DNA of 64,000 nt from CG2-30-58-95 sp964618215 (lineage in GTDB: Bacteria; Chloroflexota; Anaerolineae; Anaerolineales; Villigracilaceae), in contig CAZTZE010000013.1 of NCBI GenBank assembly GCA_964618215.1, positions 14,320 to 78,319 on the forward strand, in the 5' to 3' direction. Below are positions 30,974-39,214 of this stretch, in pieces (positions within the stretch are counted from its first letter, which is position 1; every line of letters begins with the position of its first letter). The position numbers were made by a program, and so were the translations under genes. The notes below the pieces were generated by a model. It was not told the DNA's origin, made no database searches, and saw only the letters and a list, made by a program, of their open reading frames with translations.

Positions 30974-32454
30974 TGTTCGATCAAGGTAATGATATGTTCC
31001 CAAGTGAGATAAAAAATTGGATGGATGGTCAGGAACGCTCGGCGGTTTCAGGCGAGTGGTTTGACAAATTGAATCCGGCCAATGGACAATTACTTTGTCG
31101 GGTGGCGCGTTCACGCGCCGATGACATCCACCAGGCCGTCGAGTCTGCCAAACGCGCCCAGTCAGCTTGGGCCGATACTCCGCCTGTTCAGCGTGGCCTG
31201 CTGCTGCATAAGATCGTGATTGGGATGCAAAATCGCCAATCTGAGATTGCTAAAATCGTCGCCGCCGAGACCGGAAAGTCATACAAGGATGCCTTTGGCG
31301 AGACTGGCGGAGCGATGCAGTTGGGCTTGTTCTATGCCAGCGAGGGGCAGCGCCTGTATGGACGCACGACCACCACAGGCACGCCAAATAAATATGCCAT
31401 GACTGTGCGTCAGCCCATCGGCGTGGCCGGTCTGATTATTGCCGCTAACACGCCCATCGCCAATGTGGCCTGGAAGGTCTTCCCTGCCCTGGTCTGCGGC
31501 AATGCTGCGGTACTCAAGGCTGCCGAGGATACCCCTGCCACAGCCTGGATCTTTGGGAAAATTGCTCAAGAGGCTGGTTTGCCAGCAGGGGTGCTTAACA
31601 TTTTACAAGGATATGGAGAGGAGGCCGGTGCGCCGCTGGTCGAACATCCTGATGTGGGTTTGGTCTCTTTCACCGGCTCGACTGAGGTGGGTCGCTACAT
31701 CCAGCATGCGGCGGGGGGACGCCTCGCTCGCATCTCGCTCGAATTGGGCGGCAAGAATCCGCTTGTAGTGTGCGACGATGCCGACTTGGAGAACGCCGCT
31801 AAATGGGTGCTGCTTTCGGCCTTTAGTAATGCTGGCCAGCGCTGCGCCTCCACTAGTCGCGTGATCATCTTTGACGCAATCTACGAGAAATTCCGTGATA
31901 TGCTTGTCGAGCGGACAAAGAAACTCAAGGTTGGCGTGGCGGATGACGATGACTTCGGCCCGGTCATCAACGAGGGCCAGTTGAACAATATGCTCGCGGC
32001 CGTCGAGCGCGCTCGTGAGGATGGCGCGGTCATCCTGACCGGTGGGACGCGCCTGACCGATCCTGATCACCAGAACGGTTTTTACATGGCTCCTACACTA
32101 ATTGAGGGCGTGGACCCGCACGCTGAAATCTCGGAATGCGAGCTGTTTGGTCCGATCGCCATACTGTACCGCGTCAAAGATTTTGAAGAAGCGCTCGCTT
32201 TTGCAAATGACACGCCTTATGGCCTGACGGCTTGTATTCACACCCGCAGCCTGCACCGGGCAGTCCGTTTCTGTGACAAGGTACAGACCGGCGTAGTAGT
32301 CGTCAATGCTGGAACATATGGAAGCGAACCTCACATGCCCTTCGGCGGCCGCAAGCAATCCGGTAACGGATCGCGCGAACCGGGCACGGAGGCGCTGGAT
32401 GTCTATTCTGAGCTAAAAGACGTATACATCAATATTGACCCGGCACAGGTATGA
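30973..32454 (+). CDS. NAD(P)-dependent aldehyde dehydrogenase
   Basis: A 493 aa enzyme that oxidises an aldehyde to an acid. The catalytic Cys is at about 291 (FSNAGQRCAST) and the general-base Glu at about 257 (LELGGKNPL). The nucleotide-binding SFTGSTEVGR is at about 232-241, and the closing motif EPHMPFGGRKQSGNGSREPG is intact. It may start at ATG 30973 or at 30994, where AAGG is seven bases upstream. Within this operon it probably makes a sugar acid or a semialdehyde-derived acid that becomes part of, or a precursor to, the CMP-activated sugar; the substrate is not known. Confidence 0.9.
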   Translation: MFDQGNDMFPSEIKNWMDGQERSAVSGEWFDKLNPANGQLLCRVARSRADDIHQAVESAKRAQSAWADTPPVQRGLLLHKIVIGMQNRQSEIAKIVAAETGKSYKDAFGETGGAMQLGLFYASEGQRLYGRTTTTGTPNKYAMTVRQPIGVAGLIIAANTPIANVAWKVFPALVCGNAAVLKAAEDTPATAWIFGKIAQEAGLPAGVLNILQGYGEEAGAPLVEHPDVGLVSFTGSTEVGRYIQHAAGGRLARISLELGGKNPLVVCDDADLENAAKWVLLSAFSNAGQRCASTSRVIIFDAIYEKFRDMLVERTKKLKVGVADDDDFGPVINEGQLNNMLAAVERAREDGAVILTGGTRLTDPDHQNGFYMAPTLIEGVDPHAEISECELFGPIAILYRVKDFEEALAFANDTPYGLTACIHTRSLHRAVRFCDKVQTGVVVVNAGTYGSEPHMPFGGRKQSGNGSREPGTEALDVYSELKDVYINIDPAQV

Positions 32455-33194
32455 GTAAAATTCCTACTATCGTCGCCTTGATCCCAGCGCGTTCTGGCTC
32501 CAAGCGTGTACCGGACAAGAATATCCGGCCTCTGGCCGGGCATCCGGTCTTAGCCTACACGATTGCTGCTGCCCGACAGAGTGGTATTTTTTCGGCGGTG
32601 GTTGTCTCTACCGACTCGGAACACTATGCTGAAGTGGCCCGCAAATACGGTGCAGAGGCGCCTTTCCTGCGCCCCCTGGAACTGGCTGGTGATCTCTCTC
32701 CTGATATCGAATGGATCGAACACGCCCTGTACAAACTAAAGGAAATGGGCCGCTCCTACGATTGCTTCAGTATCCTGCGTCCGACCAATCCCTTCCGCTT
32801 ACCCGAGACCATTCAGCATGCCTGGCAGGAATTCCTGGTTGAAAAGGGAGTGGACTCCCTGCGCGCGGTTGAGAAGTGTGGACAGCACCCTGGCAAGATG
32901 TGGGTGGTACACGGCAAGCGTATGACACCGTTACTACCGTTTAGCCAGGCAGGACAACCTTGGCATAGCACGCCCTATCAGGCTCTACCCGAAGTGTATG
33001 CCCAAAATGCCAGTCTGGAGATTGCCTGGACGCGTATTATTTTTGAGGAACACACAATTGCAGGCAATGTGGTCATGCCCTTCTTTACACAGGGCTACGA
33101 AGGCTTTGACGTGAATCAACCCTACGACTGGGAACTGGCAGAGAAAATGGTACATACAGGTCGAGCAGAACTGCCGAAGGTTGATGTTCTATAA
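32451..33194 (+). CDS. acylneuraminate/Kdo-type cytidylyltransferase
   Basis: A 247 aa CMP-sugar synthetase. The CTP-binding signature LIPARSGSKRVPDKNIRPLA starts at residue 10; Asp replaces Gly in the usual PGKN. VVSTDSEHYAEVARKYGAEA and SILRPTNPFRLPETI follow as expected for the family. The start overlaps the ALDH stop by ATGA. It activates the product of the NeuB-like synthase encoded three genes upstream. It is a distinct paralogue from 274-945, so the locus may make two CMP-sugars. Confidence 0.9.
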   Translation: MSKIPTIVALIPARSGSKRVPDKNIRPLAGHPVLAYTIAAARQSGIFSAVVVSTDSEHYAEVARKYGAEAPFLRPLELAGDLSPDIEWIEHALYKLKEMGRSYDCFSILRPTNPFRLPETIQHAWQEFLVEKGVDSLRAVEKCGQHPGKMWVVHGKRMTPLLPFSQAGQPWHSTPYQALPEVYAQNASLEIAWTRIIFEEHTIAGNVVMPFFTQGYEGFDVNQPYDWELAEKMVHTGRAELPKVDVL

Positions 33195-33285
33195 GACGAA
33201 TTTTTTCCATCATTGCTCTGGCGACTTAGTCCCCTCGAGGATGTATCGCGAAAGAGCACGTTTATACCAATTGATCAAGGAAATT

Positions 33286-35268
33286 ATGGTTACCATCAAA
33301 CTCATTCCCGTTGAAGAATTCCAGCGCATTCAAAACGCGGCGATTGATAAATACGAAAAACTCGCTTTGATCGCGGATATGTGCCGAGCCAACGCGCTGG
33401 CCGCGGTCAAGCGCGCCGGCTCCGGCCATCTTGGCTCCTCGCTAAGCGCCATGGATATTGTGGTCTGGCTTTACTACGAAGAGATGAATACTTTTCAAGT
33501 TGGCTTCGGCAGCCCCAATCGTGATATCTATTTTTCATCTAAGGGGCACGATGTGCCTGGTTTATATGCTACGCTCTATTCTCTTGGCGCTTTGCCTGAA
33601 GAGAAATTACTCAAATTGCGGCGCCTTGGCGGGCTGGATGGTCACCCTGATATCGGGATACCTGGAATCGAGTCGAATTCCGGCTCGCTAGGGATGGGTA
33701 TTTCCAAAGGCCGCGGTATGGCCTGGGCCAAGAAATATCTTGGCCGCGATGGGCGAGTCTATGTTATGACCGGCGACGGTGAATTACAGGAAGGACAAAA
33801 TTTCGAGGCATTGCAGGTTACAGCCCAGCAGCGCATTGACAATCTAACCGTCATTGTTGACCATAACAAAGTCCAGTCTGACAAGCTGGTTTCCGAGATA
33901 CTCGACTTGGGTAACCTGGAAGAAAAGTTTTGGGCTTTTGGCTGGCACGTCGCCCGTTGCGACGGACATGATTTTCGTCAGATCGAACGGGCGCTGGTCG
34001 AATTTAAGATGGTTAAGGGAAAACCGCAGATCCTGATCGCCGATACACTAAAGGGACGTGGCGTTTCGTTCATGGAACATCCAGAGGCGCTCAAGACTGG
34101 GAAGGGACTCTATCCCTGGCATTCCGGCGCGCCGGACGATGCGGCGTTCGAAGTCGGATATCATGAACTGATTGAGCGGGTCAATATTCGCCTAGACCGA
34201 TTGAGTTTGACGCCGGCTGCTCTGAAGGATATTCCACCGGAGAAATTATCCGGTCCGCGCGTTAACTTGGCGGGGGAACCACTCAGTCAAGCCGCGCAGG
34301 AGCGCCTGTCGGCGAAAGTCACGGATGAGTACGTTTCCCACGCTTACGGACAGGCACTGGTTGAACTTGCTGCCAAAAGGAAGGATATCGTTGTTCTGGA
34401 TGCAGACTTGTCATCTGACTGCAAGGTGCGAGACTTCGAGAATACCTATCCTGAGCGCTTTATCGAGAACGGCATCGCCGAGCAGGACATGGTCTCAATG
34501 GCTGGTGGCCTTGCGCGGCAGGGCCTGCTGCCAGTTGTCAATTCTTTCGCCAGTTTCCTGGCATCGCGAGCTAATGAGCAGATCTACAATAATGCCAGTG
34601 AGAAAACCAAGATCATCTACGCTTTGCATTATGCTGGTCTGATCCCGGCAGGGCCTGGTAAATCCCACCAGAGCCTGCGCGATATCTCACTCTTCGGCGC
34701 ACTGCCGAACTGCATTGTGCTACAGCCCTGCAATGCAGATGAAATGCGCATGGTTTTGGAATATTGTGTCAACAATGCCACAGAAAATTGTGCTATTCGC
34801 ATTATTATTGGTCCCTCGCCGCGTAGGATACAACTACCTACAGGTTACCACCTGACTCCTGGTCGTGGCGTGGCGCTGACAGAAGGTCAGGACGCCATCC
34901 TGTTTGCCTACGGGCCTGTCATGTTGCATGAAGCCCTGTTGGCAAGTGAACTTCTCGCCGAGCGCGATTTCGGTTTGAAAGTAATCAACCTACCCTGGTT
35001 AAATCGCGTTGAACCTGCCTGGCTGGAAGAGGTCATTGCTTCGTATGGACTTGTTTTCGTGCTGGAAGACCATGCTCCGGTTGGCGGGCTGGCCGATCAC
35101 CTTTTAAGCTTGCTGGCGGCGAGCCGTAAAAACCCGCTTGCCAAACACCGCTTGGTCACATTTGCAGTGGAAGGCTACCCTGCCTGTGGTACGCCCCACG
35201 AAGCGTTGCAATTTCACCAGCTAGACGGGGCGTCGCTGGCGGAGCGTATTCTTAAAGCCAGCGATTAG
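33286..35268 (+). CDS. full-length transketolase-like enzyme
   Basis: A 660 aa thiamine-diphosphate enzyme containing both halves that are split into two genes in many sugar-modification clusters. The ThDP/Mg motif GDGELQEGQNFEALQ starts at residue 163, and the catalytic Glu of IAEQDM is at about 399. The extreme C-terminal domain is present (VFVLEDHAPVGGLADHLLSL). ATG 33286 has CAAGGA just upstream; the ATG at 33181 overlaps the previous gene. It could transfer a two-carbon ketol unit to a sugar aldehyde in the pathway of this operon, either making the NeuB substrate or branching the sugar. Housekeeping Tkt is less likely here. Confidence 0.87.
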   Translation: MVTIKLIPVEEFQRIQNAAIDKYEKLALIADMCRANALAAVKRAGSGHLGSSLSAMDIVVWLYYEEMNTFQVGFGSPNRDIYFSSKGHDVPGLYATLYSLGALPEEKLLKLRRLGGLDGHPDIGIPGIESNSGSLGMGISKGRGMAWAKKYLGRDGRVYVMTGDGELQEGQNFEALQVTAQQRIDNLTVIVDHNKVQSDKLVSEILDLGNLEEKFWAFGWHVARCDGHDFRQIERALVEFKMVKGKPQILIADTLKGRGVSFMEHPEALKTGKGLYPWHSGAPDDAAFEVGYHELIERVNIRLDRLSLTPAALKDIPPEKLSGPRVNLAGEPLSQAAQERLSAKVTDEYVSHAYGQALVELAAKRKDIVVLDADLSSDCKVRDFENTYPERFIENGIAEQDMVSMAGGLARQGLLPVVNSFASFLASRANEQIYNNASEKTKIIYALHYAGLIPAGPGKSHQSLRDISLFGALPNCIVLQPCNADEMRMVLEYCVNNATENCAIRIIIGPSPRRIQLPTGYHLTPGRGVALTEGQDAILFAYGPVMLHEALLASELLAERDFGLKVINLPWLNRVEPAWLEEVIASYGLVFVLEDHAPVGGLADHLLSLLAASRKNPLAKHRLVTFAVEGYPACGTPHEALQFHQLDGASLAERILKASD

Positions 35269-35333
35269 TCAAGAAGGGTGCCTTTCTTTCATAATCACAT
35301 GCGCTTGGTAGTGTTGCGAAAGTAGTTTTCGAC

Positions 35334-36386
35334 ATGAAGCATATGAGCGTTCCCATTCCCATCTATGGCCTCGATTGGCATATTCACCAAAGCCCAGCAC
35401 AGCGGGAATTGGTCAGTGATCCCTTGGGCCCATACCTTCAATTTGAACAATTTGGATGGGATGGAAATGTTTTGCCATCCTTTAGAACTGAATGGATTCA
35501 AACGAGTCCCATTGTATTTTTTCATTTGCTTCCCCCCCGTGACTTTTTACGTTATGACGATGCGCGTATCGTATGGATACCCATGTGGGATCAGGCCCGC
35601 AGATATGATCTGGCATGGTGGCAAAACCTACCAAAGAACTTGCGCGTCGTGGCTTTTTCCAGAGAGATTAGTGCCCGGGCTAGAGCTGTCGGACTGCACA
35701 CGCTGGATTTGAGATTTTTCAAGTCACCAGACGAATTCATCCCTGCTCGTTGGGGAAGGGACCGTGTTCTTTATTATTGGAATCGAACTGGCCTTGTGGG
35801 TAAGAACTTTATTTCCCGTTTTTGTCAATCATTGGATGTCGAACTCTTGATCTACAGGCGCCAAATTGACCCCTTGATTCCCGCTGGTTTTGATTACCCT
35901 CTGCCGAATCGACTGGGAAAAACCCGCGTGCAGGAGATCACGGGCAACAAATTTCTACCCAAAAATGATTACATGGAAATTGTAAACCAGGCGAATATTT
36001 TCATTGCCCCGAGAATATCAGAAGGTGTTGGGCTGTCGTTCATCGAGGAGCTGGCACGCGGATGCGCTGTCTTTGCTTATGATGCACCCACCATGAACGA
36101 ATACATCGTGCATAAGTCAAATGGATACCTGTTCCAAAAGTATGCCAATACTCGGTTGAACCAGCTTAGAGAGCGTATGAATCGGCGAACGAATCGTTAT
36201 CTTATTCATGTTGGCAAGGCCCAACTGGGTGTCGAACATCCTGTCACCGATTGGCAGGATTGGAATGAAATCAATAATCTTGATTTGCAACGCATGGGCG
36301 AACAGGCTCGCCAACAACAAGCGGAAGGTTTTCGGGAATGGGCTGCATCCATCCCAAAATATGCTAGTTTCATCCTGGATTGGTAG
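35334..36386 (+). CDS. glycosyltransferase, GT-B fold (group 1-like)
   Basis: A 350 aa protein with ARIVWIPMWDQARRYDLAWW in the first half. The second half has NIFIAPRISEGVGLSFIEEL, in which the two Glu of an EX7E-like motif are visible, followed by ARGCAVFAYDAPTMNEYIVH and NGYLF, the donor-domain closure. ATG 35334 and 35343 are both possible, with no strong binding site. A decayed paralogue at 28750 lies on the other side of the NeuB-transketolase operon. Sugar specificity is unknown; a CMP-sugar is possible from context but GT-B group 1 enzymes usually use NDP-sugars. Confidence 0.75.
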   Translation: MKHMSVPIPIYGLDWHIHQSPAQRELVSDPLGPYLQFEQFGWDGNVLPSFRTEWIQTSPIVFFHLLPPRDFLRYDDARIVWIPMWDQARRYDLAWWQNLPKNLRVVAFSREISARARAVGLHTLDLRFFKSPDEFIPARWGRDRVLYYWNRTGLVGKNFISRFCQSLDVELLIYRRQIDPLIPAGFDYPLPNRLGKTRVQEITGNKFLPKNDYMEIVNQANIFIAPRISEGVGLSFIEELARGCAVFAYDAPTMNEYIVHKSNGYLFQKYANTRLNQLRERMNRRTNRYLIHVGKAQLGVEHPVTDWQDWNEINNLDLQRMGEQARQQQAEGFREWAASIPKYASFILDW

Positions 36387-36394
36387 CGATTAAC

Positions 36395-37303
36395 ATGGAT
36401 AAACCGTTCGTCAGTATTGTCTTGGGTGCCTACAACCGCCACGCATTTTTGCAAAGCACAATAGAAAGCGTACGAAACAACGGCATGGATTTTTCGTATG
36501 AGATTATTGTGGTTGATGGCGGCTCCACCGACGGCTCGCTAAAATATTTAATCCATCAAAAAGACGTCATTACAATCATTCAGCACAACCGGGGTACCTT
36601 CCATGGCAAGCCTATCGAACGGCGCAGTTGGGGATACTTCATGAACTTAGGTTTCAAATGCGCCCAGGGAAAATATATATGTATGATAAGCGATGATTGC
36701 CTGCTTATTCCCGGTGCCGTGGAGAATGGTGTTAATTTATTTGAAAAGCTGCTTTCCGAAGGGCGAAAAATTGGCGCGATGGCTTTTTACTGGCGAAATT
36801 GGCCCGTACAGAAGGATTACCGGGTCGGTCTGACGCTTGGCGACAAGATGATTGTTAATCATGGCTTGTATCTGCGCACAGCTTTGACGGCAATCAATTG
36901 GATTGATGAAGAACGTTACCGCTTTTACCATGCCGACGGCGACTTGTGCTTGAAACTATGGCAAGAAGGTTATGAGGTGGTAGACTGCCCGGATGCTTTT
37001 GTGGAACATTACTTCCACGCTAATTCTAAAGTGCGCCAGAGTAATGCGGAGCTCCAGAAGCAGGACTGGCAAAGTTATCTTGAGCGCTGGAGAGGCATCT
37101 TCTATGATTCGATACAACGGAATACCGGAGGTCGGATATACCGGGCGTACACCGACCCCTGGCATACGATAGATAAATTCCCGCACTGTATTAAGATTGA
37201 CGATCTCCTGCGTAGCCGGATAGCGCGCCTGAAGACATGGATATTGAGTGAGGTCGCGTATATAGCGGCCTTAAGGCATGGGAGGTTTGGCAGATTGAAA
37301 TGA
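36395..37303 (+). CDS. glycosyltransferase family 2
   Basis: A 302 aa GT-A transferase: PFVSIVLGAYNRHAFLQSTI opens the domain, VVDGGSTDGS follows, and the acidic metal site is in MISDDCLLIPGAVENG. The acceptor half holds RFYHADGDLCLKLWQEGYEV. ATG 36395 is nearer the domain start than the ATG at 36380, which overlaps the preceding stop. The downstream spacer to 37472 contains no recognisable feature. Confidence 0.87.
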   Translation: MDKPFVSIVLGAYNRHAFLQSTIESVRNNGMDFSYEIIVVDGGSTDGSLKYLIHQKDVITIIQHNRGTFHGKPIERRSWGYFMNLGFKCAQGKYICMISDDCLLIPGAVENGVNLFEKLLSEGRKIGAMAFYWRNWPVQKDYRVGLTLGDKMIVNHGLYLRTALTAINWIDEERYRFYHADGDLCLKLWQEGYEVVDCPDAFVEHYFHANSKVRQSNAELQKQDWQSYLERWRGIFYDSIQRNTGGRIYRAYTDPWHTIDKFPHCIKIDDLLRSRIARLKTWILSEVAYIAALRHGRFGRLK

Positions 37304-37602
37304 AACTTACCTCCGGATGCAAGAGTGATCAACTCTGATTACACGTCTGTTGCCTGTCGTCGGATCTTACTTGTTTTGCGTTTAATGCGTCCGAATGTAA
37401 GGGTTGAATAGCTTGAAAAGACAGGCCAAATGACTGTTTATCGGGATCTAAAACAGAATTAGACTTGGCAACATGTGTAACGGACACCCTCCTGTTCCCG
37501 ACCTGAAAGATGAGCGCATCGCCGATTTGGAACGCCAACCGGCCGAATTCCAGACGACGATTCTCAGGGTTTTAAAGAGAATAATCAACTCGGCTGTCAG
37601 GT

Positions 37603-38319
37603 ATGTCTCTATATGTTTTGGGAAAACCGTATCGGAAGCTGGAATTTGTGCAGGAATATTTGCGGTTCAGCCAGCTCCAACAGGTTGCACCTAGATTCTC
37701 GATGAGTTGGAAAGAACGCTATCCTTGTATTAACGATAAGACATCCACAACTGGCTTTGATTCGCATTACATCTACTACCCTGCCTGGGCCGCACGAATT
37801 TTAGCGCAAACGCGCCCGTTTTTGCATATTGATGTTTCGTCCACACTTCATTTCTGTACAATGGTTTCCGCTTGTATTCCGGTTGAATTTTACGATTATC
37901 GCCCGGCGAACCCGACTCTGAGTGGTCTAGTATCAAAGCGCGCAGATTTAACCGATTTGCCTTTTGCTGATAACAGTGTTGAGTCGCTTTCTTGTATGCA
38001 CGTTGTTGAACATGTAGGACTTGGTAGCTATGGCGACCCGCTCGACCCGGATGGCGATTTGAAGGCTATTGCAGAACTGAAGCGGGTTCTGTCAATAAAG
38101 GGCACATTATTGTTTGTCACCCCGGTTGGCAAACCCAAAATTCGTTACAACGCCCATCGCATTTATAGCTATGAGCAAATCGTTTCCTACTTCTCTGGTT
38201 TTCGAATGGAGCAATTTTCGCTTGTCAATGAATTTGGACAATTTTCCATCAACGCCAGTCAGGCAGACGCTGACCGGCAAAATTATGGATGTGGCTGTTG
38301 GTGGTTTATAAAACCTTGA
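37603..38319 (+). CDS. DUF268-like methyltransferase-fold protein, probably frameshifted at 5' end
   Basis: A 238 aa ORF containing a DUF268-type domain: HIDVSSTLHFCTMVSACIPV, the acidic YDYRP strand end, then DLTDLPFADNSVESLSCMHV with VEHVGLGSYGDPLDPDGDLK. This fold resembles SAM methyltransferases. The N-terminus looks truncated. A frame open from ATG 37473 reads LKDERIADLERQPAEFQTTI to RYVSICFGK and would continue as PYRKLEFVQEYLRFSQ if one A were removed from the run at 37623-37626. The real gene is therefore probably 37473-38319, about 281 aa, broken by a one-base insertion or a sequencing error. Spacer 37304-37472 is empty. Confidence 0.7.
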   Translation: MSLYVLGKPYRKLEFVQEYLRFSQLQQVAPRFSMSWKERYPCINDKTSTTGFDSHYIYYPAWAARILAQTRPFLHIDVSSTLHFCTMVSACIPVEFYDYRPANPTLSGLVSKRADLTDLPFADNSVESLSCMHVVEHVGLGSYGDPLDPDGDLKAIAELKRVLSIKGTLLFVTPVGKPKIRYNAHRIYSYEQIVSYFSGFRMEQFSLVNEFGQFSINASQADADRQNYGCGCWWFIKP

Positions 38320-38332
38320 AACAGGCAAAAAA

Positions 38333-39211
38333 ATGATTGTTGTTAAACTTATGGGCGGGCTGGGCAACCAGCTATTCCAATATGCTTTGGGGCGGCGGCT
38401 GGCTTATGAGCGTGGAACATCTCTCAAGCTGGATCTTTCCTGGTTCCAAACCCAAACACTGCGTTCTTATCAATTGGATCCTATGAAAATCTGCGCCGAG
38501 ATTGCATCTCCTGGTGATATAGAAAAACTGACACGGGCGAACTGGGGTGGATTGAAAGGTAGGATTTATCAGGCTATTCAGCGACGAATGCCTTACTACC
38601 GCCGCCGCGTGGTAGCGGAGAAAGATCGCTTTTTTGACTCCCACGTAGTAAATAAGGGTTCTCGTAATGCTTACCTGATGGGCTACTGGCAAAGTGAAAA
38701 GTACTTCGAACCCATTGCTTCATTACTGCGCGAAGAATTAAAACTGAAAGAACCACTCTCACCTGCTTGCCAGGCTTGGAAAGAAAACATAAGCAGGCTG
38801 CAATCAACCACCAGTTTGCATGTACGGCGCGGTGATTACGTGAGTAACCCACATGACACCAAGGGCCCTTGTTCTCCAGCGTATTATCCTGAGGCGATCA
38901 GCTATATACGCCAGCGCCTCCCAGGGAGGACTATTTTTGTCTTTTCAGATGATATTGATTGGACGCGGCAGAATTTTAGTAGCTATTCCCCCATGGAATT
39001 TGTGAAACTCGAAAGTACGAATCGAGACCAGGAAGAGATGTGGTTGATGAGTTTATGTGACCATCATATTATTGCGAATAGCACTTATAGCTGGTGGGGA
39101 GCGTGGCTGGGAACCAACGCTGAGAAAATCGTCATCGCCCCGCAAAAATGGTATGTTGATAAAACTCGGAATACGAAGGATTTTATCCCGGAAACCTGGA
39201 TCAGGATGTAA
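38333..39211 (+). CDS. alpha-1,2-fucosyltransferase (GT11)
   Basis: A 292 aa GT11 enzyme transferring fucose from GDP-fucose in alpha-1,2 linkage. The N-terminal GGLGNQLFQYALGRRLA is at 8-24. The GDP-fucose-binding peptide HVRRGDY is at 163-169. The third motif is present as SLCDHHIIANSTYSWWGAWL. All three conserved blocks and the length are normal. Starts with ATG 14 bases after the DUF268 gene. Indicates fucose, or a related 6-deoxyhexose, in the glycan, although GDP-fucose synthesis genes are not in the window. Confidence 0.93.
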   Translation: MIVVKLMGGLGNQLFQYALGRRLAYERGTSLKLDLSWFQTQTLRSYQLDPMKICAEIASPGDIEKLTRANWGGLKGRIYQAIQRRMPYYRRRVVAEKDRFFDSHVVNKGSRNAYLMGYWQSEKYFEPIASLLREELKLKEPLSPACQAWKENISRLQSTTSLHVRRGDYVSNPHDTKGPCSPAYYPEAISYIRQRLPGRTIFVFSDDIDWTRQNFSSYSPMEFVKLESTNRDQEEMWLMSLCDHHIIANSTYSWWGAWLGTNAEKIVIAPQKWYVDKTRNTKDFIPETWIRM

Positions 39212-39214
39212 AAA

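Noticed and set aside
33181..33285. 35-residue N-terminal extension of the transketolase
   Set aside because: It overlaps the cytidylyltransferase stop, has no family similarity, and ATG 33286 has a good ribosome binding site.
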